Shown here in pieces: positions 1-5,490 of a stretch of 5,622 nt of DNA. The notes below the pieces were generated by a model. It saw nothing but the letters and a program-made list of their open reading frames with translations. It was not told where the DNA came from and did no database searches. The stretch is from an uncultured Collinsella sp. Lineage in GTDB: Bacteria > Actinomycetota > Coriobacteriia > Coriobacteriales > Coriobacteriaceae. The position numbers were made by a program, and so were the translations under genes. Location of the stretch: NCBI GenBank assembly GCA_958428675.1, contig CAUAGV010000123.1, positions 1 through 5,622 on the forward strand, read 5' to 3'. How positions within the stretch are numbered: the stretch's first letter is position 1; each line of letters opens with the position of its first letter.

Positions 1-83
1 GACTTGCAGCGACGGACCTCAGGACGCTCTTACACCACGTCTGCGCGCGCCACCCTCGTGCAGCTGGTCGTCATGCCTACAAG

Positions 84-146
84 CATCAAAAATGCCCCAA
101 GTTGCTGCTACTAAAAAGGTAGCAGTACTCATATTTGATGTTTTTT
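84..146 (+). terminator. Nested-hairpin intrinsic terminator
   Basis: An outer stem pairs CATCAAAAATG (84-94) with CATATTTGATG (130-140) with one mismatch, and it extends outward by pairing AAG with the start of the T run. Inside it a second stem pairs TGCTGCTAC (103-111) with GTAGCAGTA (119-127) around the loop TAAAAAG, with one G-T wobble. Six T follow directly at 141-146. This geometry fits a Rho-independent terminator for a plus-strand gene that ends near or before the left edge. All three plus-strand frames are open from base 1 to at least 113, so the upstream gene, if there is one, cannot be framed. The structure could also be part of a dispersed intergenic repeat. Confidence 0.6.
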
Positions 147-173
147 GACCACGGCTATCTACAAACCCCCTAG

Positions 174-212
174 GCCACTCATTGGGGACAGACTTAAATG
201 ACTAGGTGTGGC
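174..212. repeat. REP-like imperfect hairpin
   Basis: GCCAC (174-178) pairs with GTGGC (208-212), and TCATT (179-183) pairs with AATGA (197-201). A six-base bulge, CTAGGT, lies on one side and the loop is GGGGACAGACTTA. The GGGGAC core followed by TTAAA resembles the second hairpin at 3561-3604, so both may be members of a REP-type family. CTAGG also occurs three times nearby (170, 202, 221). The hairpin lies just downstream of the acetyltransferase stop codon on the minus strand, so it could also serve as the 3' end of that transcript, although no T run follows it on that strand. Confidence 0.35.
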
Positions 213-220
213 TGCCTGGG

Positions 221-862
221 CTAGGCTGTTAGGTCGAGTTCGTAGAGGAAGCTTTCGCGCGGCATGTCGTGACGGCGCTCTTCGCGGTTGGCGCGGTGCG
301 TGGCCGTGCGCTTAAAGCCGTGCAACTCGTAGAACTTCCACGAGCAGTTGGAGTCGGTGTACAGGTGCGCCCTTGTCGCCCCGCGCGAGGACAGGTACGA
401 GACCGCGGCATCGAGCAACACTGAGCCTACACCCAGGCCATGGACGTCGCGATCCACGGCAAGCAGCGTGACCTCGTTGTCGTGGGGCAACGGGCTGCTT
501 TCGAGCAGGCGGTTGTTGGTTCGGATGGTTGCGCGCACAAACGAGAGGTACTCGGCGCAAGTATCGGGCTCCAGCTCGCGCATTTGCGATAGCAGAGCGC
601 GTTCGGTGTCCATCCAATGTTCCTCGACGGTGGCGCCGGAACTCTGTCCCGCGCGCGCGAGCGCAATGCCACGCGCCTCGCCGTCAATCACCGCAACCTG
701 CGAAAACGTCGAGGACGAAAGGCAGTAGGCAAGGTCGCACGCGGCCTCGAGGCGGTTGTACTCATCGTTATCCGAATTGTTATGCCAAAGCTGTTGCAGA
801 ATCAGCGCGATAGCGTCAAAGTCTTCGGTATCAAACGGTCGGTAGAGAACCCGCGAGACCAT
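221..862 (-). CDS. GNAT-family N-acetyltransferase
   Basis: This 213-residue soluble protein is predicted to transfer an acetyl group from acetyl-CoA to an amine; the substrate cannot be read from the sequence. The acetyl-CoA-binding motif A of the GNAT fold is clear at residues 131-150: a beta strand (VTLLAVD) followed by the pyrophosphate loop VHGLGVG (140-146) and a helix. Motif B follows, with SWKFYELHGFKR at 174-185, the usual YE-x-x-GF ending of GNAT enzymes. The N-terminus (YRPFDTEDFDAIALIL) also fits the family's first strand and helix. The middle (about 70-130) is longer than in minimal GNATs and probably forms the substrate side. The ATG at 862 is preceded by AAAGAGG at a suitable distance on the minus strand. 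The gene is divergent from purH and probably monocistronic. There is no signal peptide or membrane segment. Confidence 0.88.
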   Translation of the reverse strand: MVSRVLYRPFDTEDFDAIALILQQLWHNNSDNDEYNRLEAACDLAYCLSSSTFSQVAVIDGEARGIALARAGQSSGATVEEHWMDTERALLSQMRELEPDTCAEYLSFVRATIRTNNRLLESSPLPHDNEVTLLAVDRDVHGLGVGSVLLDAAVSYLSSRGATRAHLYTDSNCSWKFYELHGFKRTATHRANREERRHDMPRESFLYELDLTA

Positions 863-1023
863 GGTGCCTCTTTCTTTTGCGGATGCATATCGAGCACAGT
901 TCTACCACGCTATTGGCATCTAATTATGGTGCCCCTGTGTTCCATGAACTCACCGTGCCCGGTGCCGTGCCCATCCCCTCCGCTCGCAAACTTTTTCTGC
1001 ACATGCGCCCGTTGCGGGGTGCA

Positions 1024-1041
1024 TCGATGCGCTCGATGCGC
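1024..1041. repeat. Tandem 9-bp repeat upstream of purH
   Basis: TCGATGCGC occurs twice in direct succession (1024-1032 and 1033-1041) with no mismatch. The first copy overlaps the perfect 10-bp palindrome GCATCGATGC (1021-1030). The repeat lies about 100 bases before the purH start and directly before the inverted repeat at 1044-1065, in the divergent region shared with the acetyltransferase. Its role is unknown; a regulator-binding site or simple repeat slippage are both possible. Confidence 0.5.
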
Positions 1042-1043
1042 TA

Positions 1044-1065
1044 CATTGAATCAGTATTTTCAATG
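1044..1065. promoter_or_regulatory. Inverted repeat, possible purH operator
   Basis: CATTGAA (1044-1050) and TTCAATG (1059-1065) form a perfect 7-bp inverted repeat around an 8-base spacer in the purH upstream region. The segment is AT-rich in an otherwise GC-rich region, and weak -10-like hexamers overlap it (TACATT at 1042, TATTTT at 1055). No convincing -35 partner was found. It does not match the Bacillus PurBox (CGAA half sites), and no purine riboswitch architecture was recognised. The rest of the 863-1139 region contains only a small CACCG-TGCC-CGGTG hairpin (952-965) and no clear gene. The operator assignment is inference from symmetry and position. Confidence 0.35.
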
Positions 1066-1139
1066 CCGCTGCGCGAGCGCTGCAGATCGACGTATCACCG
1101 ACTCACAGAGCACGGCGGCGTACCAGACAGGAGGACTGC

Positions 1140-2747
1140 ATGGGATCTGATGTGAAGATCGCACGCGCGTTGATCTCGGTTACCGATAAAACGGGTGTCG
1201 TCGATTTCGCACGGACGCTGGTCGATGACTTTGGCGTCGAGATCATCTCTACGGGCGGCACGGCTCGTGCCATCGAGGACGCGGGCGTTCCCGTAACCCC
1301 CATCGAGGAGTTCACGGGCTATCCCGAGATGATGGACGGCCGCGTTAAGACCCTGCACCCCAAGGTTCACGGCGCGCTGCTGGCCCGCCGCGATTCCGAG
1401 CAGCACATGCAGGAGGCCGCTCAGCACGGCATTAAGCTGATTGACCTGGTCGTTGTCAACCTGTACGAGTTCGAGAAGATCGTCGCCAACCCCGAGGTCA
1501 CCTTTGCGGACGCCATCGAGCACATCGACATTGGCGGTCCCTCCATGCTGCGCTCTGCCGCCAAGAACGCTGCGAGCGTTACCGTCATCTCTGACCCGGC
1601 TGACTACGACGCCGTCCTAGCCGAGATGCACGAGACTGGCGGCTGCACCACGCTTGCCACCCGTCGCCGCCTGCAGGTGAAGGTCTACCAGACTACCGCC
1701 GCCTACGACACGGCTATCTCCCGTTGGCTTGCCGCTCAGGCAAGCGACGTGGCGGACACCTCTGCCAAGCTCGAGATCTCGCTGGAGAAGGTCGACGACC
1801 TGCGCTATGGCGAGAACCCGCAACAGAAGGCCACGGTCTATCGCTTTGCCGAGGGCTGCGAGAACACCGCGAGCTCGCAGTTCCCGCTTGTGGGCTCCGA
1901 GCAGATCCAGGGCAAGCCGCTCAGCTACAACAATTATTTGGACGCCGATGCCGCCTGGAACCTGGTTCGCGAGTTCGACGAGCCGGCCTGCGTGATCCTC
2001 AAGCATCAGAACCCCTGCGGTTCCGCCGTTGCCGAGGACATCACGGCCGCCTACGACCGCGCTTTCGCCTGCGATCCCAAGAGCGCCTTCGGCGGCATCA
2101 TCGCCTGCAACCGCGAGGTTCCCTTTGAGCTGGTTGAGCACTTTGCCGATCAGAACAAGCAGTTCGTCGAGGTCATCATCGCCCCGAGCTATACCGCCGA
2201 GGCGCTCGAGCGCATGGCCAAGCGCCCCAACCTGCGCGTGCTGGCTACCGGCGGCGTGGACCACGGTGCCCAAGTGGAGCTGCGCTCCATCGACGGCGGC
2301 ATGCTGGTGCAGGAAGTCGACCACGTGACCGAGGATCCCGCGACCTTTACGTTCCCCACCGACCGCAAGCCCACCGATGCCGAAATGGCCGAGCTCGAGT
2401 TTGCCTGGAAGGTCTGCAAGGGCGTCAAGTCCAATGCTATCCTGGTCTCCAAGGGCAAGGCCGGCATTGGCATGGGCCCGGGTCAGCCTAACCGCGTTGA
2501 CTCTGCACTGCTTGCCTGCGAGCGTGCCGAGGACTTCTGCGAGCGCGAGGGCGTGGAGAAGGGCGGCTTTGCTTGCGCAAGCGACGCGTTCTTCCCGTTC
2601 CGCGACAACGTCGACGTGCTTGCCGCGCACGGCGTGACCTGCATCATCCAGCCCGGCGGCTCCAAGCGTGACGACGAGAGCATCCAGGCCTGCAACGAGC
2701 ATGGCATTGCGATGGTCTTCACAGGTGCCAGGCATTTTAGGCACTAA
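1140..2747 (+). CDS. purH: Bifunctional AICAR formyltransferase/IMP cyclohydrolase PurH
   Basis: This cytosolic enzyme catalyses the last two steps of de novo purine synthesis: AICAR is formylated with 10-formyltetrahydrofolate to FAICAR, which is then closed to IMP. At 535 residues it is full length for the family (about 510-535). The N-terminal IMP cyclohydrolase domain, of methylglyoxal-synthase fold, shows ISVTDKTG (12-19), STGGTA (37-42) and the signature TGYPEMMDGRVKTLHPKVHG (59-78). The AICAR transformylase domain shows LRYGENPQQ (221-229), GKPLSYNNYLD (258-268), the catalytic KHQNPCG (288-294, with Lys288 and His289), GIGMGPGQPNRVDS, SDAFFPFRD (481-489) and the terminal TGARHFRH. The ATG is fixed by AGGAGG at 1129-1134, five bases upstream. 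The gene stands alone, with no other pur gene in the window, and a strong terminator follows. Every motif expected is present, so it should be active. Confidence 0.97.
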   Translation: MGSDVKIARALISVTDKTGVVDFARTLVDDFGVEIISTGGTARAIEDAGVPVTPIEEFTGYPEMMDGRVKTLHPKVHGALLARRDSEQHMQEAAQHGIKLIDLVVVNLYEFEKIVANPEVTFADAIEHIDIGGPSMLRSAAKNAASVTVISDPADYDAVLAEMHETGGCTTLATRRRLQVKVYQTTAAYDTAISRWLAAQASDVADTSAKLEISLEKVDDLRYGENPQQKATVYRFAEGCENTASSQFPLVGSEQIQGKPLSYNNYLDADAAWNLVREFDEPACVILKHQNPCGSAVAEDITAAYDRAFACDPKSAFGGIIACNREVPFELVEHFADQNKQFVEVIIAPSYTAEALERMAKRPNLRVLATGGVDHGAQVELRSIDGGMLVQEVDHVTEDPATFTFPTDRKPTDAEMAELEFAWKVCKGVKSNAILVSKGKAGIGMGPGQPNRVDSALLACERAEDFCEREGVEKGGFACASDAFFPFRDNVDVLAAHGVTCIIQPGGSKRDDESIQACNEHGIAMVFTGARHFRH

Positions 2748-2776
2748 GTTCCGCCCTGGGACAAAATAATCTCTGC

Positions 2777-2812
2777 AAAAGACGGCTGCTCCGTTTGGAG
2801 GGCCGTCTTTTT
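2777..2812 (+). terminator. Intrinsic terminator after purH
   Basis: AAAAGACGGC (2777-2786) pairs perfectly over 10 bp with GCCGTCTTTT (2802-2811). The loop can form an inner CTCC-GTTT-GGAG stem, and a five-T run (2808-2812) completes the signal. It begins 29 bases after the purH stop codon and ends 16 bases before the next start, so it should separate purH from the following gene. The A run on the left arm gives four T on the other strand, so weak bidirectional action is possible, but no minus-strand gene ends here. Confidence 0.9.
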
Positions 2813-2814
2813 GG

Positions 2815-2820
2815 TATAAG
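2815..2820 (+). promoter_or_regulatory. Possible -10 box for the downstream gene
   Basis: TATAAG (2815-2820) differs from TATAAT in one base and lies immediately after the purH terminator, where the next gene needs its own promoter. No good -35 hexamer sits 16-18 bases upstream, because that space is inside the terminator stem. If used, transcription would start at about 2826-2828. This would make the ATG at 2829 essentially leaderless and would favour the in-frame ATG at 2853. Confidence 0.3.
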
Positions 2821-2828
2821 AGGACGGA

Positions 2829-3560
2829 ATGACTAACACGAAAGGTACAACCATGCCCCAGATTGATGATGCCGAGCTGTTTGGCAATGCCGAGGATCAG
2901 CGTGCGTACGAGGACTTTTGCGCCAATCAGGAGGCGGTCGAGAAGTTTACGCTCGACAAGCCCGCGCTTGTCTGCCGTTGGCGCATGTCCAACAAAAAGG
3001 TGCCCATGCTCAACCGTCACATCCGCGCGCTGTCCGAGCGCTTGGTGCAGGGCGAGCCGCTTACCCACAACATGCTCAGCTGGGCCAAGCAGCACGTTGA
3101 GTGGTCGCTTGCCGAGGGCGATTACACCGCGCACGACGGCGTACTCATGCTGGTGATCGACATCAACGGCAACGCCGCCATGACGGTGGGGGAGTACGAG
3201 CCGCTGGCCGACACGTCGGCCAAGGCACTGCGTGCCCGTTCTGCCGAGGCCCGCTCCGAGGCCGACGAGACCGGCGTGGCGCCCGAGCTGCTTGCTGCTG
3301 TCAACGACGGCGAGCTGGCCTTTGTGGCGCCGGCGGACGAGTGCCTGTGCGGCACGGCGACGCTCATTGAGCAGCTGGCCCAGACCAAGAGCATCCCAGT
3401 CACGCGCGTGGACATTCCCGCTCAGCTCAAAGGCGCGCTGTTCCTGGTGAGCGACGAGCACGGCGTGGTTCCCGCAACCGAGACGGACGCCGCTGAGTCC
3501 GATGCCGCCACGGTCGCCTTCTTCGCCGACGGCTACGAAAAGCTCCGCGCCCGTCGCTAA
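2829..3560 (+). CDS. Uncharacterised 243-residue soluble protein
   Basis: I do not recognise this protein with confidence. It is acidic, Ala-rich and apparently cytosolic, with no signal peptide or membrane helix, and its codon usage matches its neighbours, so it is a convincing gene. Visible blocks are a hydrophilic N-terminus (1-40), NRHIRALSERL (62-72), a predicted hydrophobic strand VLMLVIDINGNAAMTV (105-120), an Ala/Arg/Glu-rich helical stretch (129-147), a strand near ELAFVAP (162-168) and a second half with CGTATLIEQLAQTKSIPVTRVD (174-195). The RHIRAL..RL block and the GTATLIEQLA..IPV block faintly recall class IV PLP-dependent aminotransferases, but no catalytic lysine context could be identified, so this is only a weak suggestion. 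The start at 2829 follows AGAGG with a five-base gap; the in-frame ATG at 2853 follows AAAGG with seven bases. The gene is flanked by a terminator upstream and a REP-like hairpin downstream, so it is probably monocistronic. Confidence 0.82.
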   Translation: MTNTKGTTMPQIDDAELFGNAEDQRAYEDFCANQEAVEKFTLDKPALVCRWRMSNKKVPMLNRHIRALSERLVQGEPLTHNMLSWAKQHVEWSLAEGDYTAHDGVLMLVIDINGNAAMTVGEYEPLADTSAKALRARSAEARSEADETGVAPELLAAVNDGELAFVAPADECLCGTATLIEQLAQTKSIPVTRVDIPAQLKGALFLVSDEHGVVPATETDAAESDAATVAFFADGYEKLRARR

Positions 3561-3604
3561 ATGATTATTCTGGGACGGGGATTAAAGAATCATTTTGGTC
3601 CCCG
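3561..3604. repeat. REP-like hairpin directly after a stop codon
   Basis: The element begins at the base after the preceding TAA. ATGATT (3561-3566) can pair with AATCAT (3588-3593). In the alternative fold, CGGGGA (3576-3581) pairs with TCCCCG (3599-3604) and GT wobbles extend the stem inward. The GGGGA-TTAAA core resembles the hairpin at 174-212. Such short GGGGAC/GTCCCC palindromes behind genes are typical of REP families mobilised by RAYT (TnpA-REP) transposases; that family assignment is from memory and not tested. It may also protect or end the upstream transcript, but no T run follows. Confidence 0.45.
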
Positions 3605-3646
3605 CCACCGCTGCGAGTGCGAGGCGGACAAAACGCCCCCGCTCGC
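3602..3646 (+). other. Mutually exclusive hairpins upstream of the regulator gene
   Basis: GCGAGTG (3613-3619) pairs with CGCTCGC (3640-3646), and inside it GGCG (3623-3626) pairs with CGCC (3634-3637) around GACAAAA. The same GGCGG can instead pair with CCGCC at 3602-3606. The two folds cannot coexist. No T run follows, so this is not a simple terminator. It lies upstream of the predicted promoter, so it would affect expression only if transcription also enters from farther upstream. Confidence 0.3.
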
Positions 3647-3665
3647 GAACAGTTCTGTCACCTTG

Positions 3666-3681
3666 GCACCGCGCGCGGTGC
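3666..3681. promoter_or_regulatory. 16-bp perfect palindrome, possible operator
   Basis: GCACCGCGCGCGGTGC is its own reverse complement over all 16 bases. It lies about 60 bases before the response-regulator start and touches the predicted -35 box (3679-3684), a position expected for a dimeric regulator controlling this operon. The binding protein is unknown; autoregulation by the encoded regulator is one possibility. GC-only palindromes can arise by chance in GC-rich DNA, although the flanking AC/GT steps make this one more specific. Confidence 0.4.
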
Positions 3682-3706
3682 ACACCTGCAGTTTGGCAGC
3701 CATAAT
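3679..3706 (+). promoter_or_regulatory. Predicted promoter of the two-component operon
   Basis: TGCACA (3679-3684, four of six matches to TTGACA) and CATAAT (3701-3706, five of six matches to TATAAT) are separated by 16 bases. Transcription would start near 3712-3714, giving a leader of roughly 27 bases that contains the AGAGGGGAG ribosome-binding site. No better sigma-70-type pair was found between the preceding stop codon and the start. The call rests on consensus matching only. Confidence 0.45.
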
Positions 3707-3739
3707 GGTGGCAAGACAACCAAGAGGGGAGCGGAATCC

Positions 3740-4411
3740 ATGGCGCTAATCTATATCGTTGAGGACGACGAGCCCATTCGTCGCGAGCTTGCCGATATCC
3801 TTGCCCGTGCCGGTTTTGAGGTCGAGACCTGCGAGTCGTTCGAGCATGTCTCGCGTGACATCCTGGCCGCTGCACCCGACTTGGTACTGCTCGACCTGAC
3901 GCTTCCCGTCAAAGACGGCCAGCATATCTGCCACGAAGTCCGCCGCGAATCCGAGGTTCCCATCATCGTCCTCACGTCGCGCACGACCGAGATCGACGAG
4001 GTCATGGCCATGACGCTCGGCGCGGACGACTTCGTTCCCAAGCCCTATAGCGCGCGCGTGCTCGTGGCGCGCATCAATGCCTTGCTGCGTCGCACCGCGG
4101 CGGCGGGCGAGCGCAGCACGCTCGTCCACAAGGGGCTGGAGCTCGACCTCGCCCGTTCTATGGTCACCAACACGGCGACCGGCGACAGCACCGAGCTCAC
4201 CAAAAATGAGCTGCGCATTCTCTCGCTGCTCCTGAGCCGCGCGGGCAAGATCGTCTCGCGCTCGGCCATCATGCAGGACCTGTGGGACTCCGATGCCTTT
4301 GTGGACGACAACACGCTCACTGTCAACATCAACCGTCTGCGCACCACGCTCGAAAAAATCGGCGTCAAAGGGTATCTGACCACGCATCGCGGTCAGGGTT
4401 ACTCGGTCTAG
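3740..4411 (+). CDS. OmpR/PhoB-family response regulator, BceR/GraR-like
   Basis: This 223-residue cytosolic transcription regulator is phosphorylated by its partner kinase. The receiver domain (about 3-116) carries the acidic pair Asp9-Asp10, the phosphoacceptor Asp52 in LVLLDLTLP, the switch residue Thr79 in VLTSR and Lys101 in VPKPY, so all catalytic positions are intact. The C-terminal winged-helix DNA-binding domain (about 130-223) ends with the recognition-helix region DDNTLTVNINRLRTTLEKIG and the wing RGQGYSV. That wording is typical of regulators paired with intramembrane-sensing kinases of the BceRS/GraRS type, which answer to antimicrobial peptides or envelope stress. The ATG at 3740 is chosen because AGAGGGGAG precedes it at a proper distance; an in-frame start at 3617 would add 41 residues unlike any receiver domain and would run through the promoter. 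The kinase gene begins nine bases after the stop codon, so the two are co-transcribed. Confidence 0.93.
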   Translation: MALIYIVEDDEPIRRELADILARAGFEVETCESFEHVSRDILAAAPDLVLLDLTLPVKDGQHICHEVRRESEVPIIVLTSRTTEIDEVMAMTLGADDFVPKPYSARVLVARINALLRRTAAAGERSTLVHKGLELDLARSMVTNTATGDSTELTKNELRILSLLLSRAGKIVSRSAIMQDLWDSDAFVDDNTLTVNINRLRTTLEKIGVKGYLTTHRGQGYSV

Positions 4412-4420
4412 GTGCCGGTT

Positions 4421-5464
4421 ATGTCGTTTGCCAAGTTCTTTAAAGATGCGCTGCTTCCCGTCGCCGTGTGGACGTGCGGCGTGCTGCTGAGCTGCTTTGT
4501 GCTGACGGTCGCCGGGGCACCAGCTTCCATCGTGGTCGTGGCGGTTGGTGTGTCCTTTATCTTTGGCATGTTCGGCATCGTGATCGAGTATGCGCGCCGT
4601 CGTCGTTTTCTGTGTCAGCTGGAGCGCGCGGCCGAGGAGCTCGAGAGCCCTGCGTGGGTGCAGGAGATGGTGCAATGCCCGACCTATGCCGAGGGCGAGC
4701 TCGAATACGAAGTCCTGCGCCGCGTGGGCAAGGCGGCTTGCGATGAGGTAGCGGAAGGGCGACGTCAAACCGACGACTATCGCGACTATATCGAAAGCTG
4801 GGTCCACGAGGCCAAGTTGCCCCTGGCGGCAGCCCATCTGATTCTTGAAAACCTGGACGGCAGCGAAGACGACCTGTCGCGTGTGGATGACCTGGGTCGC
4901 GAGCTGGCTCGCGTTGAGCGCTATATCGACCAGGCACTGTACTATGCGCGCTCGGAAGTCGTGGAGCGCGACTACCTGATTCGCCGTTGGGATCTCAAGA
5001 CCTTGGTGACGGGCGCGATTAAAGCCAACGCGCGTGAGCTCATCGCGGCACATGTGGCGCCGGTGTGCGAGAACCTCGACTTTGAGGTCTTTACCGACGA
5101 GAAGTGGCTCGAGTTTATTCTGGGTCAGCTCATTCAGAACAGCATTAAATATGCGTGCGAGGACGGCGCGAAGATCGTGTTTTCGGGCGCATTGCTGGAC
5201 GAGGGCTTGGCGAGCGAACGCATCGAGCTCACCGTCGCGGACAACGGCTGCGGCGTGAGCGCGGCCGACCTGCCGCGCGTGTTCGAGAAGGGCTTTACCG
5301 GCGACAACGGCCGCACCACCAAGCGCGCAACGGGCATCGGCCTCTACCTGGTGGCGCGCCTGTGCTCTAAGATGGGCATCGACGTCACCGCGGCATCGGA
5401 GCCGGGCGAAGGCTTTGTCGTCACGTTCGCCTTCTCAACGAACAAGTTCCAATACTTCGAGTAG
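4421..5464 (+). CDS. Intramembrane-sensing sensor histidine kinase, BceS/GraS-like
   Basis: This membrane sensor kinase of 347 residues is the partner of the upstream regulator. Two N-terminal membrane helices (about 10-31 and 35-57) are joined by only a few residues (GAPA), so there is almost no extracellular sensing domain, and the arginine cluster RRRR (59-62) follows on the cytoplasmic side. This matches BceS/GraS-type kinases, which usually receive their signal from a BceAB-like ABC transporter. The H box is YIESWVHEAKLPLAA with phosphorylated His129; the catalytic domain shows the N box QLIQNSIKYA (Asn240), G1 DNGCGV (Asp274), FEKGFTG, and G2 GIGLYL (305-310). The usual Thr/Asn four residues after His is Leu133. 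The ATG at 4421 is preferred because AGGTG (4410-4414), which overlaps the regulator's stop codon, makes a ribosome-binding site six bases upstream; a GTG at 4412 would add three residues. The gene is probably translationally coupled to the regulator. Confidence 0.92.
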   Translation: MSFAKFFKDALLPVAVWTCGVLLSCFVLTVAGAPASIVVVAVGVSFIFGMFGIVIEYARRRRFLCQLERAAEELESPAWVQEMVQCPTYAEGELEYEVLRRVGKAACDEVAEGRRQTDDYRDYIESWVHEAKLPLAAAHLILENLDGSEDDLSRVDDLGRELARVERYIDQALYYARSEVVERDYLIRRWDLKTLVTGAIKANARELIAAHVAPVCENLDFEVFTDEKWLEFILGQLIQNSIKYACEDGAKIVFSGALLDEGLASERIELTVADNGCGVSAADLPRVFEKGFTGDNGRTTKRATGIGLYLVARLCSKMGIDVTAASEPGEGFVVTFAFSTNKFQYFE

Positions 5465-5468
5465 CCGG

Positions 5469-5490
5469 GCCGTCTTGCGGTGCGGACGGC
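5469..5490 (+). other. Hairpin after the kinase gene, no T run
   Basis: GCCGTC (5469-5474) pairs with GACGGC (5485-5490) around a 10-base loop, starting four bases after the kinase stop codon. No T tract follows, so it is not a canonical intrinsic terminator. Its last base is the first base of the downstream direct repeat. It may cause partial termination or stabilise the 3' end, so read-through into the next gene cannot be excluded. Confidence 0.4.

Noticed and set aside
863..1139. Purine riboswitch or PurR box in front of purH
   Set aside because: No three-way-junction riboswitch core and no CGAA/TTCG PurBox pair could be recognised by eye.
617..1150. Plus-strand open frame of 177 codons across the acetyltransferase start
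   Set aside because: It is largely antisense to the acetyltransferase, has no ribosome-binding site and shows a low-complexity Arg/Ala/Cys-rich composition.
1617..3461. Long minus-strand open frame of 614 codons
   Set aside because: It lies antisense to purH, the purH terminator and the following gene. It has the composition expected from the reverse of GC-rich codons, shows no family motif, and PurH on the other strand is certain.
3617..3739. Upstream extension of the response regulator
   Set aside because: The added 41 residues do not resemble a receiver domain, would overlap the predicted promoter and palindrome, and the ATG at 3740 has a strong ribosome-binding site.
4412..4420. GTG start for the kinase immediately after the regulator stop codon
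   Set aside because: The GTG is part of the AGGTG sequence that serves as ribosome-binding site for the ATG at 4421; the three extra residues are not needed. It is not fully excluded.
3746..5053. Long minus-strand open frame of 435 codons
   Set aside because: It is antisense to the response regulator and kinase, both of which carry full sets of catalytic motifs. It is a shadow of their codon bias.
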